Shown: positions 1 to 9,835 of the stretch, piece after piece
How positions within the stretch are numbered: position 1 is the stretch's first letter
Layout of the letters: each line of letters starts with the position of its first letter
Assembly: GCA_051294375.1 (NCBI GenBank)
Contig: CM119268.1
Location: 13,415,437 to 13,479,436, forward strand
From: Paraspadella gotoi
Taxonomy: Eukaryota > Chaetognatha
DNA length: 64,000 nucleotides
Direction: 5' to 3'
Made by a program: the position numbers and the translations under genes
The notes under the pieces: model-generated
What the model saw: the letters and a program-made list of their open reading frames with translations, nothing else
The model's database searches: none
Told to the model about the DNA's origin: nothing

Positions 1-8
1 GCCTAACG

Positions 9-62
<54 letters not shown>

Positions 63-88
63 TCTCTCTCTCTCTCTCCCTCTCTCCT
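9..88 (+). repeat. (CT)n tract
   Basis: Nearly pure CT with a single G and CCC interruptions. Confidence 0.97.
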
Positions 89-1439
89 TTTCAGTTACCT
101 CACAAATCTTTGTTAGTTGTGTTGTTTTTTACTTTTTTTCTATTATATGTTTTTTTATATTATATTTAATTATCATTTCTTTATTCTCTTCTGTATTAAT
201 ATTGTATTAAGATCGTAATGAATGAAGCAGTAGTATAGCTGATAATACAATTTTACTAATTTATTTTGGACTTCTAATTAGAGGCGGTTAATTTTTATAA
301 TTAAGTTTAGTTTAGTTGTAGAAATTCCTTAGTTGATTTAACTCAAAGCAAAAAAAGTCGTGATTAAAACGCCCCACTTTTCGGTCGCGCGCGCTCGATT
401 GTAAATCGCGCGCGGAAAAATAATTAAGCTAATAAAAGCATATTTTTTTTTTCTCGTTTTTTTTTTCTGTATCTCTCGCTTTTTTCTCCTCTCGCCTTAG
501 TCTCGCGCAGTCGTCGTGAGGTGCCACGCCACTCCCCATTTGTTGAGACGACGACGACGACGAAAAGGAAGACGAAGATGATAAAAAAGACAGACAAAGA
601 GAAGTATTCGTAAACTAAGACGACTACAATATTCCCGCCGTTGACTTCAACTTTATAACGACGACGAAGACGAAAACGACGAACGATGACCCGCGAAGAC
701 GAGAATATGAAATACATCGCGCCATCCGCGTCGAAGACAACGACGATAACGAGGACGACGACGACAACCAAAGCCGACGACTCCACCGACGCGACGTCAT
801 CTATAATTTGCATTAGAATCAACAGAAGAAGAAAAGCAGACGAAGATTTTTCAGGAACACCTTTGTTTGCAATTCTGTAAACGGTTTTTGCGCTCCGTTT
901 TTTGGAGCGAAAATCCGCCGGGCTCATAATCTATAATCTCAATTTATCAACTACATTTAAGTTGAATATAGATGAATCATGGTGCATATTTGGATGAAGA
1001 ATTTCCAGATTGTCACGGGGTGCCTTCATCTCGTGTGATCATGCCATAATCGCTCGCGATTTTTTTTCCTTCGACGTAGAAACTGGTTCACGGCTGATTG
1101 GTTTTTATGGCGCTAATTGACCAATGACCGACCAAACGAGTTATTTTTCCGACCCCCGACTCGACCATTCATCGTTTTCGACATCCACCCCCGCTCGCCA
1201 CTCCAAAGGAGGCCCGCATCCAAAAAGACTTTTCCTTCTTCGCAGTTTTTAATCAAGGAAGTAATCGTACTAGACGAAGTCATCGTGTAGCTTCCAATTT
1301 AAGCTATACTAGTCTATTAAAAATTTTAATTTCAACTACTTAATCTACATATTATGACGTCGTTTTCCGACGTACCCTAAAGTTTTTAAGTCTTAAGCTC
1401 GGCAGCTAACGGAAAAGAGAGTTTTGTGGCGAATCCTAA
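89..1439. other. No gene seen; (GAC)n-rich stretch
   Basis: 541-790 is rich in GACGAC/ACGACG words, producing long but meaningless Val- or Asp/Thr-rich frames on both strands. The rest is AT-rich with no splice-supported exon. Confidence 0.6.
386..414 (+). other. CG-alternating hairpin
   Basis: CGCGCGCG at 386-393 and at 407-414 are separated by 13 bp, giving an 8-bp alternating CG stem (also potential Z-DNA). Confidence 0.6.
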
Positions 1440-1680
1440 ATTCGCCTCCCGTTATAGCTTGGTGAAACTCAGCTCGTCCCATTGCTTGGACAGCTAAGTA
1501 CTCGTTCACCAACCGTGATTTCGGGTTCAATCCCTCACGGTCACGCTGGTTAAAGTGTGATGGTGTCAGCATTAACACGCAGTGAACATGGGGTGGTCAC
1601 TGCAGGTCCAAAAGCCCTGAGCGCCAGTTGTCGGGAGATGCCTCACACCCCAGGCATCACACATGTCCTCCGTCGCCATA
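1440..1680 (+). mobile_element. Possible tRNA-derived SINE
   Basis: GGTTCAATCCC at 1524-1534 matches the RNA polymerase III B box (GGTTCRANYCC). An A-box-like AGCTAAGTACTCG lies 33 bp upstream at 1492, a few bases closer than in tRNAs. The segment AACCGTGATTTCGGGTTCA looks like the 3' half of a tRNA but no complete cloverleaf forms. The following 150 bp (CTGCAGGTCCAAAAGCCCTG onward) would be the tRNA-unrelated body. There is no second copy in the window. Confidence 0.3.
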
Positions 1681-2277
1681 GTTTCACCATTAAAGGAAAC
1701 TGACAACGTGGGCGGGCGTTACGACGACCTCTTCCACTCGATGACCTTTTTTCATGACCCCATTGATCAAGACTTCAATCAAGGCGATAGTTTTCTTCAA
1801 ACGTCGAGAAATTTCCCCAATATCGTACCCCTTTCCCTGAACTCATTTATTTGCCATGTATTCCGCGTTGACCAATGGTCACTGCCATGTCTTTATAATA
1901 CATCATAATCTAAATGTCAACAGCCAATTTGGCGACCTTCTATCCTAAACAACTTCAAACAATCCTACTCCAACGGCTCGCCCCCCTTTTTAAAAAAAAA
2001 TTCTCTTCCAAACGATACATGTTTCGGTAATGTTTTTTAATTTTTCAACGCAGTTATTTTGAATCAGTGCATTGGTTAAGAGCGGACTTTTTTGACGGTT
2101 ACATCAGCGCCGTAGTCACCGCGTCCTTGCCATTGTCGTCGTCGTAATCGTCGTCTTTCGTTCGTCGTTACGTCTCGTCGTCTCCACTCGTCCGGGCTCG
2201 GGATCCCCCTGGCGACCGATCAACGAAACAACTTCGAGTCGGCGGCGAAAAATTTCGGTCGGAAAATGAGAAGGCAG
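1681..2277. other. No gene seen
   Basis: Ordinary mixed sequence with a short GTCGTC-rich patch at 2130-2180. Nothing supportable. Confidence 0.6.
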
Positions 2278-2449
2278 GGAAGAATATTGGGAGAGAAGTG
2301 GGGATTGGAGGGAAAATAAAGGAAGAATATTGGGAAGAAAGTGGGGATTGGAGGGGAAAGATGGGAGAATATAGGGAAGAGAAGTGGGAATTAGAGGGGA
2401 AAAGAAGGAAGAAATATTGGAGAGAAGTGGGGATTGGAGAGAAAAGAAT
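2278..2449 (+). repeat. 43-bp minisatellite, four units
   Basis: Four consecutive 43-bp units start at 2278, 2321, 2364 and 2407. Each reads roughly GGAAGAATATTGGGAGAGAA followed by GTGGGGATTGGAGGGGAAA. A truncated fifth unit (GGGGATTGAG) follows. Confidence 0.85.
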
Positions 2450-2786
2450 GGGGATTGAGCCAGTATTAACTAATTAACTTAGCCCATGAATTTATGACAT
2501 GCACTGCACACACGCTGTCTTTTATTCTTTACAGTTTTTTTGTTTTCTGAAGGCGACGCTAGCAGTCGCTTAGATTTGATGTTTTTTCCTGTCTAATAAA
2601 ATGAGAAACTATAGGCGCTATTTTTGAGCATTTATAGCATTTTTAACGTAAATGGGACAACACAGTCAGACATACCGACCGACCCACTGACTGAACGGAC
2701 AGAACGACAGACCGACCAAAAAGTGACTTATAGAGTTGTTCGCGGTGCGAAAAATAATGGTAAAGAATGAGGGAATTTTAACGAGG

Positions 2787-3060
2787 TATGAGACCTTCGA
2801 AGTCTTTTTATTGTTTTTTCTTTCGTTAAAAAAATAAAAATAAACTAGAAGAGTTAACAATTTAAATTAAAACTTTTGTTGATTAATTATAACGGCTCAC
2901 AAATACAGAAAATACAAAGCTTATGAGACCTTCGAAGTCTTTTTATTGTTTTTTCTTTTGTCTATCGTTAAAAATAAAAAATTTAAAAAACTAGAAGAGT
3001 TAACAATTTAAATTCAACTTTTGTTGATTAATTATAACGGCTCACAAATACAGAAAATAC
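2787..3060 (+). repeat. Tandem duplication, about 137-bp unit
   Basis: Copies 2787-2921 and 2922-3060 both run from TATGAGACCTTCGAAGTC to CTCACAAATACAGAAAATAC with minor indels around an A-rich stretch. Confidence 0.92.
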
Positions 3061-3121
3061 ATAAATAAGCATACCAATTATAAAAAAACAAAAAAAATTG
3101 TAGTTAGCGGGCAAGGAAACA

Positions 3122-3607
3122 TTAACAACTTTCTCCTTTATTTTCTTCTACAGTGAAATCAAAATAGGAAAATGTGTTTTTATGGTTCGTTTCGTCTCTC
3201 GTAGCTGCAGCTGCGAATGACCCCATGAAGCGAGTCAGGGGCAGCGGTGCCGGGTTGGGGTAGGGGCTGGAACGGCGCTGGAGCTGCGCTGGGTCGGTAG
3301 CTGGGAGGAGCTGGGGGAAAAGCACCCTGCGGGCCTCATCTTTCGAAATGTATCGTTGGATTATGGCCAGAATAACACGTACGAGAAGAGAAGGCCTGAC
3401 AGAGGGAGGCTTTATATGCAACCGAAATTCCTTCGATGAATGAGAGATGAGCGCTACGATAGGATGAGGGAGAGAGAAGTAGAGAAGAAGAAGCGAGAAG
3501 TAGAGGGATTCGAGAGTGAGCATGTATGTATTGCATGATGAACGAGAGAAAAGAGAGATAGCGGATACCCGATAGAAAGAGCTATTCGGCACTAATCTTT
3601 TCTCCAC
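3122..3607 (-). CDS. Long open frame, doubtful
   Basis: 161 codons are open on the minus strand without an ATG at the start. The better half reads IIQRYISKDEARRVLFPQLL then PYPNPAPLPLTRFMGSFAAA; the upstream half is Ser/Leu-rich from a purine-rich + strand. It could be an exon, but there is no family and no clean splice site. Confidence 0.2.
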   Translation of the reverse strand: MEKRLVPNSSFYRVSAISLFSRSSCNTYMLTLESLYFSLLLLYFSLPHPIVALISHSSKEFRLHIKPPSVRPSLLVRVILAIIQRYISKDEARRVLFPQLLPATDPAQLQRRSSPYPNPAPLPLTRFMGSFAAAATRDETNHKNTFSYFDFTVEENKGESC

Positions 3608-3858
3608 GCGAGTGGGAATTTATTAATTTGAAGCGACCCCTGAAATTTCAATGTATTCGTTTTATTCCCGTTCATTGGTCATCATATAAAAAAAGACGAT
3701 AGAATGGTTTAGAATGAACGCTCAGACCGTTATTGAACGTTTTTGTCGGCGCCAATCATCAGGACGAAACCGCGACAAGAATTCCGGAGATAACAAATTA
3801 TATCGAGTCTTCTGGTTCACTCAATCGACAGAATAATCAGACATAATGGAGTCAACTT

Positions 3859-3891
<33 letters not shown>

Positions 3892-3958
3892 AACGACGAC
3901 GACGACGACGACGATTTCATCGGAAGGGAGGCCGTCGATCGAATTTCGCCGCATCTTC

Positions 3959-3989
<31 letters not shown>

Positions 3990-4769
3990 CCATCTGTTCT
4001 CTGCTATATTAGTTGTTCAACCGACGGCGCACTTTAATTTCATTTCTCATCAGTTAGATTAAACTTTTTTTTTGCCAATGGCGACCGATTGTGTCGATTC
4101 GACCGAGTGTGACAGAGACTGTAAGACTTCTCCAGGTCTCCTGATTACCATGGTCGACACTATCCCAACAGGATTTTAAAGGGGCAGCTAAATAAGAGAA
4201 ATGAAAGATAAGCAATTTCAACTTTCTAATCTGCAAGAGGACAACTAGCCTCTAATAAATGACTAGTTTTTCTTTACCTTTTAATCACTCTCTTTAATAT
4301 TTTAATTTTATATTTTATCTAAACATCTCTTTAAGTCCCCGTTTATATCATAATTTGTTTATCTGTCTTGATTCCTCTCTCGACTTTCTATGCACTTTTA
4401 TGTACTTTTTTCCCTTTGCCTTGCAATTAATAAATAACCCCTTCCTTGTGGGGTTCCACCATTTGACGAGAGTCCCACTACTCGAGAAGCGTCACAAACT
4501 AAGGACCATCGACGCTTTTCCACCATAAAAAGCCCCATTTCTCAGATTCTTTCTTCTCCCTTCATCTCAACCACCCCCTCACCTCCCCCCCAGCGACCCC
4601 ACTTGTCGTGGAACCGAATCTCAAGTTTTCGGGCGGAAAAAAACAGGAAACGGGTTTTTCCTTCCAGATTTAATATTTCCATTAATCATCGTAAAAAAAT
4701 AGAAGGAAAGAAAAAAAAGGAAGAAATTAAAGCGTTAGGGAAAAGAATCGAAAACTCTCATAACAATAG

Positions 4770-4849
<80 letters not shown>

Positions 4850-5734
4850 AAATGACAGCTGTTGCGCGTTGCTCATTTTCACATTTTTCGCCTCGACTCG
4901 ATCCATGCAGCAGCGCCACCTCTTCTCCCCCCCCTTCATATGGTCAACTTTTTTATTTTTGTATTTTTATTTTTCTCCGAAAAAGGTTTTAGGAGAGTAA
5001 GACCCTTTTTCCGCGCCTGGTGCGAACCCGGCGTCACATTCGAGAGACAGAGAGGGAGAAAAAAGACAAAGAGAGAGAGGGAAAGCGAAAGAGGAAAAGC
5101 AAAAAAAAAAGGGAGATGGAGCCCGAGATTTTTTTTTTAGCGTCATCTTGAAAATTGATGGCCTTTTGATCTTCACTCTTGCGTCAAATTTTGGCGTTGG
5201 AGAAAAGAAGGAAGGAAAAAGCAGGCAGGCAAAGCAGGTTAGCGGACGGAAAGAAGAGAGAAAGGAGCAAAATTAAAAAGCGGAAAAAAAAAGGACGAAA
5301 AAAAAAAATCGCGATGAGGTATTATGACGTTGAAATTCGTGAGAAGGCATATTTTTTCCCATTCCATCCTCCTCCTCCTCCTCCTCCTCCTCCTCTTGAT
5401 CCTTTCTCCTTTTTCCTTCCTCCTTCCTCTTTCCTTCTTCCTCCTTCCTCTTTCCTTCTTCCTACGCCCAGGAATTAAATCTCAATCAGATTTTCTTCAC
5501 TCAAGGTCGACGGCGGCTGGCAGTTTGGAGTTTGGAGTTTGGCGTTTGGCGTTAACGTTGCGTTTACGGTTTAGAGTGTGATGTTTCCGGTTCGGAGTTT
5601 GACCACTGACCAGTTTGACCAATGACCAGTCAGTGTGAAAAAGCGGTTGAAAGCATTGAGATTGAGTCAGTTTCTTTTGAGTATGTAGCGTGTTCCGAAT
5701 AGGTTTGATTTAAAAAAGTATGAATTTGGTACCA
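3608..5734. other. No gene seen; simple repeats
   Basis: Contains (GAC)n at 3861-3913, CT tracts, (CTC)n at 5365-5397 and TTCCTCC repeats at 5410-5460. Long frames here are translations of these. Confidence 0.6.
4769..4848 (+). repeat. (CT)n tract
   Basis: CT repeats with CTCCTC and CTTCTTC breaks; a shorter pure tract lies at 3960-3990. Confidence 0.95.
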
Positions 5735-6057
5735 ATATAAAAATTACCATTCATTTAATAAATAAGCTATCTTGCCCCTGACTTTGGACAGGCTTTGGTG
5801 GTTTAAGGCCTCCATCACTCTTACAAGATAATGACATTGCAAGCTTTCAATCAAGACTCTCTCACAGTCTCGTTTATTTACTCCCAGAAGTGGTATAATG
5901 TTTCAAGGAATGTTTCACTTGTATGAAAAGACCACTCCCTTAAGTATTAGAATACTATATTGTACTTCGCCCAGCATCAAAATACAAGGAGCTGAATTTT
6001 ATGAAATTGGAACAACAAATATAAAAATTACCATTCATTTAATAAATAAGCTATCTT
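5735..6057 (+). repeat. 39-bp direct repeats flanking a 245-bp segment
   Basis: ATATAAAAATTACCATTC continuing to AATAAGCTATCTT occurs identically at 5735-5773 and 6019-6057. The enclosed 5774-6018 is less AT-rich and has no other copy in the window. Confidence 0.85.
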
Positions 6058-6352
6058 AATGTTATGTTATTAATTAGGGATTGATGAAACCGACGATATC
6101 AACGCTCTTCCCTCACGAGTGACTGAGATAGTTTTCCAATTGTCCCACTTACGAAACGAAAGTCACACCCTCGACCCTCACCTCACTCCACACGCCCTCA
6201 CCCGCCTTACCTCCCTTCCCCGTCTCCCTTTCGCGCCCTCGAGATCGTCAAAGGTCAAAGGTCATCGAAAGCTTTTTCTTTTTCGCTTTCGTCGCGATGA
6301 CGGATTTGTGATAATAATGCGACAACCCGGGTCGAGACGCGAGAGTCTGAGA

Positions 6353-6440
6353 ATTGGGGGGGGGGAAGGGGCCGAGGGGTGGAGAATGGGGTGGGAGGGG
6401 CCGAGGGGTGGGGGATAGGGTGGGAGGGGCCGAGGGGCGA
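6353..6440 (+). repeat. G-rich minisatellite, potential G-quadruplex
   Basis: Runs of four or more G separated by short spacers (GGGGCCGAGGGGTGG units, about three copies) lie here. At least four G4 runs within 90 bp satisfy the usual quadruplex pattern. Confidence 0.75.
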
Positions 6441-7245
6441 AAGGAGAATCAAGTCGCTTTCCCGCGCAAATGGATTTTCTTTTGATAATCAGCGGCATTT
6501 CTTTCTTCAGAAGTTATTTTCTTTACGACTTTTTTTTTCGTATTTTTTTGGATGGAATGATAAAAAAAAACTTAACAACGTGATGATAATAATTATGTAA
6601 TATGTAATTTTTACGCCATTCTCGATATAATTAGAAGTAGGTGGAGTTGGCGAATTACGAACAGCTCTGGCTTTGAATGTTGCATCAGGCAGTCGTGGGC
6701 GAACGTCACGACGCCACGGTTGAGACCGTTATGATACATAATTGAATTTATTAATTTGACAATGTCTGACAATTCTTTTCGTCTTTACGATAAGCTTTTT
6801 CTGCTATTACCAATAGTGAGAATTTGTAATTTTCTTTTCTCAAAAGGGCCGAAAATATCAGTTATTTACTTCTAAACGTTGTCAACTGAAGTGGAACAAG
6901 ATGATATTATCTCCATACATCGCGACAAAGTACTCGATTTATCCGAAAACCCATTCTCCCCCACCCCCTGTTCATTCAACGAACGCGAAAATCATCCGCT
7001 TCGTTGGCGTCTCTCTCGCGAAAACGCTTTCCTTACCGTCGTCATGGCAACCCGTCCCGTAACGATCCCCAATCGTTTCCACCTTCCAACCCGTCGTCTC
7101 CCTTCTCGAATCCGTCGGCTCTCGTCAAAAGCCTCAATCTTTCTCGATTCTTTTCGCGGGTGTTTTGATCAAATTTCCCTTCATTTTTTCCCAATTGAAT
7201 GAAAAGAAACCGAAGAGAGAGGGAGACGGGGAGGGGACAGGGAGT

Positions 7246-7319
7246 AGAGAGAGAGAGAGAGAGAGAGCGATTGAAAGAGAGAGAAAGAGAGAAACCGAAG
7301 AAAGAGTGAGGGGACAGAG

Positions 7320-7411
<92 letters not shown>

Positions 7412-7412
7412 A

Positions 7413-7451
<39 letters not shown>
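7246..7451 (+). repeat. (GA)n cluster, 206 bp
   Basis: Several GA tracts separated by short purine words; the core 7321-7409 is pure. Long Arg-Glu and Ser-Leu frames here are repeat translations only. Confidence 0.95.
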
Positions 7452-9082
7452 CGATTGTTTTCGCCAGCTTTCAATTTTTTTTCTTTTGGCTATGGAGTCT
7501 GGATGAAAGTCTAGGACCGGGCCGCCTTCCCGGTTCCGTTGAGTGGGTTCGCTTCGGGATTCGTGTCGCGGTATTTTGCGCTCAATGGCGCGGAATTTGA
7601 GAAAAAAGAAATAGTAAATTAAAAACAAAACTGAAAGTGAAATAGCGGGAAAACTACCATAAATCAGGGGTGCGTCAAAGGTGAAAGATAAGGTTGGCGA
7701 AATCAATGGGAGAGGAAGGAAAGAAAAAGTAAGTGAAAGGTAATGGAGAGGAAAGGAAATATATATACAGTTTCAGACTTAAGTCGCTATTTCTCAGAAA
7801 TTCTGAGAAAAAATTGACACAACGTGTTTTGTATTTCTTTTGTTTGAGTTTCCTAGCGATCATAGGGAGTGTTCTATTTTTGTATTTCTTATATAAAGAA
7901 TGAATTAGGGATGTCAAAGAAAATGGCAAACATGAGTATTGGTTAGTTGTTTAAAAATTAGAAATACATCATTTGAACACACGCGCAATTGCTTAATTAA
8001 TACCTCTTCCCGCTAAAAATTAGACGAGCTACTTTTTCTGTCAAATACTGTACTTGCTAACCTTTTCCCCGAGGAAAAGAATTGCCAATGTTTCTCGATA
8101 TCATTGTTACCGAATTTCTAGCTTAACTAATTATTCGAACCAGCCAAGAATTTCTTCCGTTAGCGCTCAGGATCTCAAGTTAGAAAGTCAGCAACGTCGT
8201 CGAGCGCAATTATGCAAATATAATTTTCTCTCTCGAAGTTCTTGAGAATCGAAAGTAATGGAAAGGAAAAAGAAAAGTTGGGGGCGATGATATAAAACGC
8301 GCTACCAATTAGTCGCTGAAAAAGAAAAACACGAACTGAACGAGGAAAAAAAAAGTAAGGAAAGAAAAAATGATCGGAGGAAAAAGAGAAAGGAAATAAA
8401 TCGAGTCAGAATTAACTCGAAAAAAAGTTGGAATTGTCGACATGGAATCTTAAGCTTTGGAGTCTTTAAAAGTCACGCGAATTCGAAACGAATGAAACAA
8501 AAAATAAAAGGAGAAAGAGAGAGAGAGAAAAAAAAGGAGAAAAATAAAAATATTTCGTCGTTTTTTTTCCTTCCGAAAAGTCGAAAAAGCTAAAAGAGGA
8601 AAAAAGTCTTTTTTGTTAGAAAAAAAGAAAAAAGAAAGAAAAAACTCCTTCTCTTTTTGTTTCCTTCCTTGATCGCATGGTAGATTAGTAAGTTTGAATA
8701 TAGCTGGCATTGTTCGTACGTACGTACATAATAATATATTAGTATTTTTTATTTTTTTATTTTTTATTTCTTTCTAGTTTTCGTTATTTTTTATGGCAAA
8801 TTTTCGACTCCAGAGTCCAGACTCTTGACCACCACTTCTCGAAATATTTTGGTATTTAAAATCGCGTTATTAAATAATGAATATATATAGGTAAACAAAA
8901 TTGAAGATGTATCTAAAAAAGGGGAGTTGAGAGAAGTGATGAAAATAAATCGAACCCGAAAATCACTCACGCGAATGATGAACAATATAGGAATCGTGAG
9001 GCATCGATGGAAAATGGAAATGAGACCAAAAAGGAAAAACATCAATAAAACAAAAAGAGAACAAAATAAAGAGCGGAAGGGA

Positions 9083-9084
<2 letters not shown>

Positions 9085-9146
<62 letters not shown>
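9085..9146 (+). repeat. (GA)n tract
   Basis: Pure GA, about 62 bp, in an A/T-rich stretch about 540 bp upstream of the first recognised HS2ST exon. Confidence 0.95.
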
Positions 9147-9147
<1 letters not shown>

Positions 9148-9689
9148 TACTCTTCGACCAATCTCCATCACTCCTTATCTTTCTTTTTTACTCACCATCC
9201 CATCAAATTTCTTTCTCTACCTTCTCTCACCGACATCTTCCTTCCTTTCTTTTTCTTCTGTTTATCTAAAGCGTAAACAAAACAAATTGAGAGAGAAAGA
9301 CAAAAGGGAAAACGTGACCCTGTGTTTTCGTTTTTCACCGCCAGAGTTTTTCTTCTTTTTTTTTACGACGTCTTCTCGTATCTTCGAGAGGGTGGGGAGA
9401 ACAAAGGAGGGTTCGGGATGGGAGCGTGGGAGGAGCTTCTTGTTTTTAGTTTGTCGTGTTCTCAAGAGAGGGAAATTGATCGTGAAGATGAATATTTACA
9501 TTCAAAAAGAAATCTTTGAGGTCGTAAACTGAAACTAAACGGGGTTTATTTTCTTTCTAACCTGTAAAGGGATATGAAATATTGGACGATTAGAGTATTA
9601 CAAACTGGAACAGTATATTAAAAAAAACAAAAAAAAACTCTTTCTTCGTTCTCTTGTCCCCACTCCCCTCTCCACGCCCACTCCCACAG

Positions 9690-9835
9690 AGCGCGCGTCA
9701 AACTTGGGACCGGAGGAGGAAGCCACGGTGATTTTTAAAGGCGAGAGGGAAGAGCGACCGACTCGGAAGAGGAACCTCGATTCCGTTGGGGAAAACAGAA
9801 GGAGCGACGCCCGAACTCTGTTGAATACGGAACAA
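9690..9835 (+). CDS. HS2ST1: HS2ST candidate stem-region exon
   Basis: A strong pyrimidine tract and CAG acceptor end at 9689, and a consensus donor GTGAGG begins at 9836. The frame between them is open for 48 codons after two lead bases and ends in phase 0, exactly as the next exon at 10010 requires. The peptide is highly charged (it includes [15 protein letters not shown]), which fits the poorly conserved luminal stem just before the catalytic domain. Sequence similarity alone would not identify it; the call rests on splice sites and phase. The entry phase predicts an upstream exon ending after the first base of a codon. Confidence 0.55.

Larger units (their letters stand above)
6441..9689. 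other. Upstream flank of HS2ST; 5' exon not found
   Basis: Holds GA tracts, A/T-rich runs and a short open frame at 6879-7202 (EVEQDDIISIHRDKVLDLSE) of doubtful value. The anchor-encoding first exon of HS2ST should lie here or farther upstream; no hydrophobic segment with a phase-1 donor is evident. Confidence 0.5.

Noticed and set aside
3846-4037. Thr- and Arg-rich frames over GAC/ACG repeats (also 424-927, 31256-31471, 45869-46057, 61061-61331)
   Set aside because: Trinucleotide repeats give stop-free homopolymeric frames; no flanking splice sites or unique domain.
7165-7506. Long Ser-Leu, Arg-Glu and Glu-Arg frames here and at every CT/GA tract
   Set aside because: Dinucleotide repeats are open in several frames on both strands; the peptides are only translations of the repeat.
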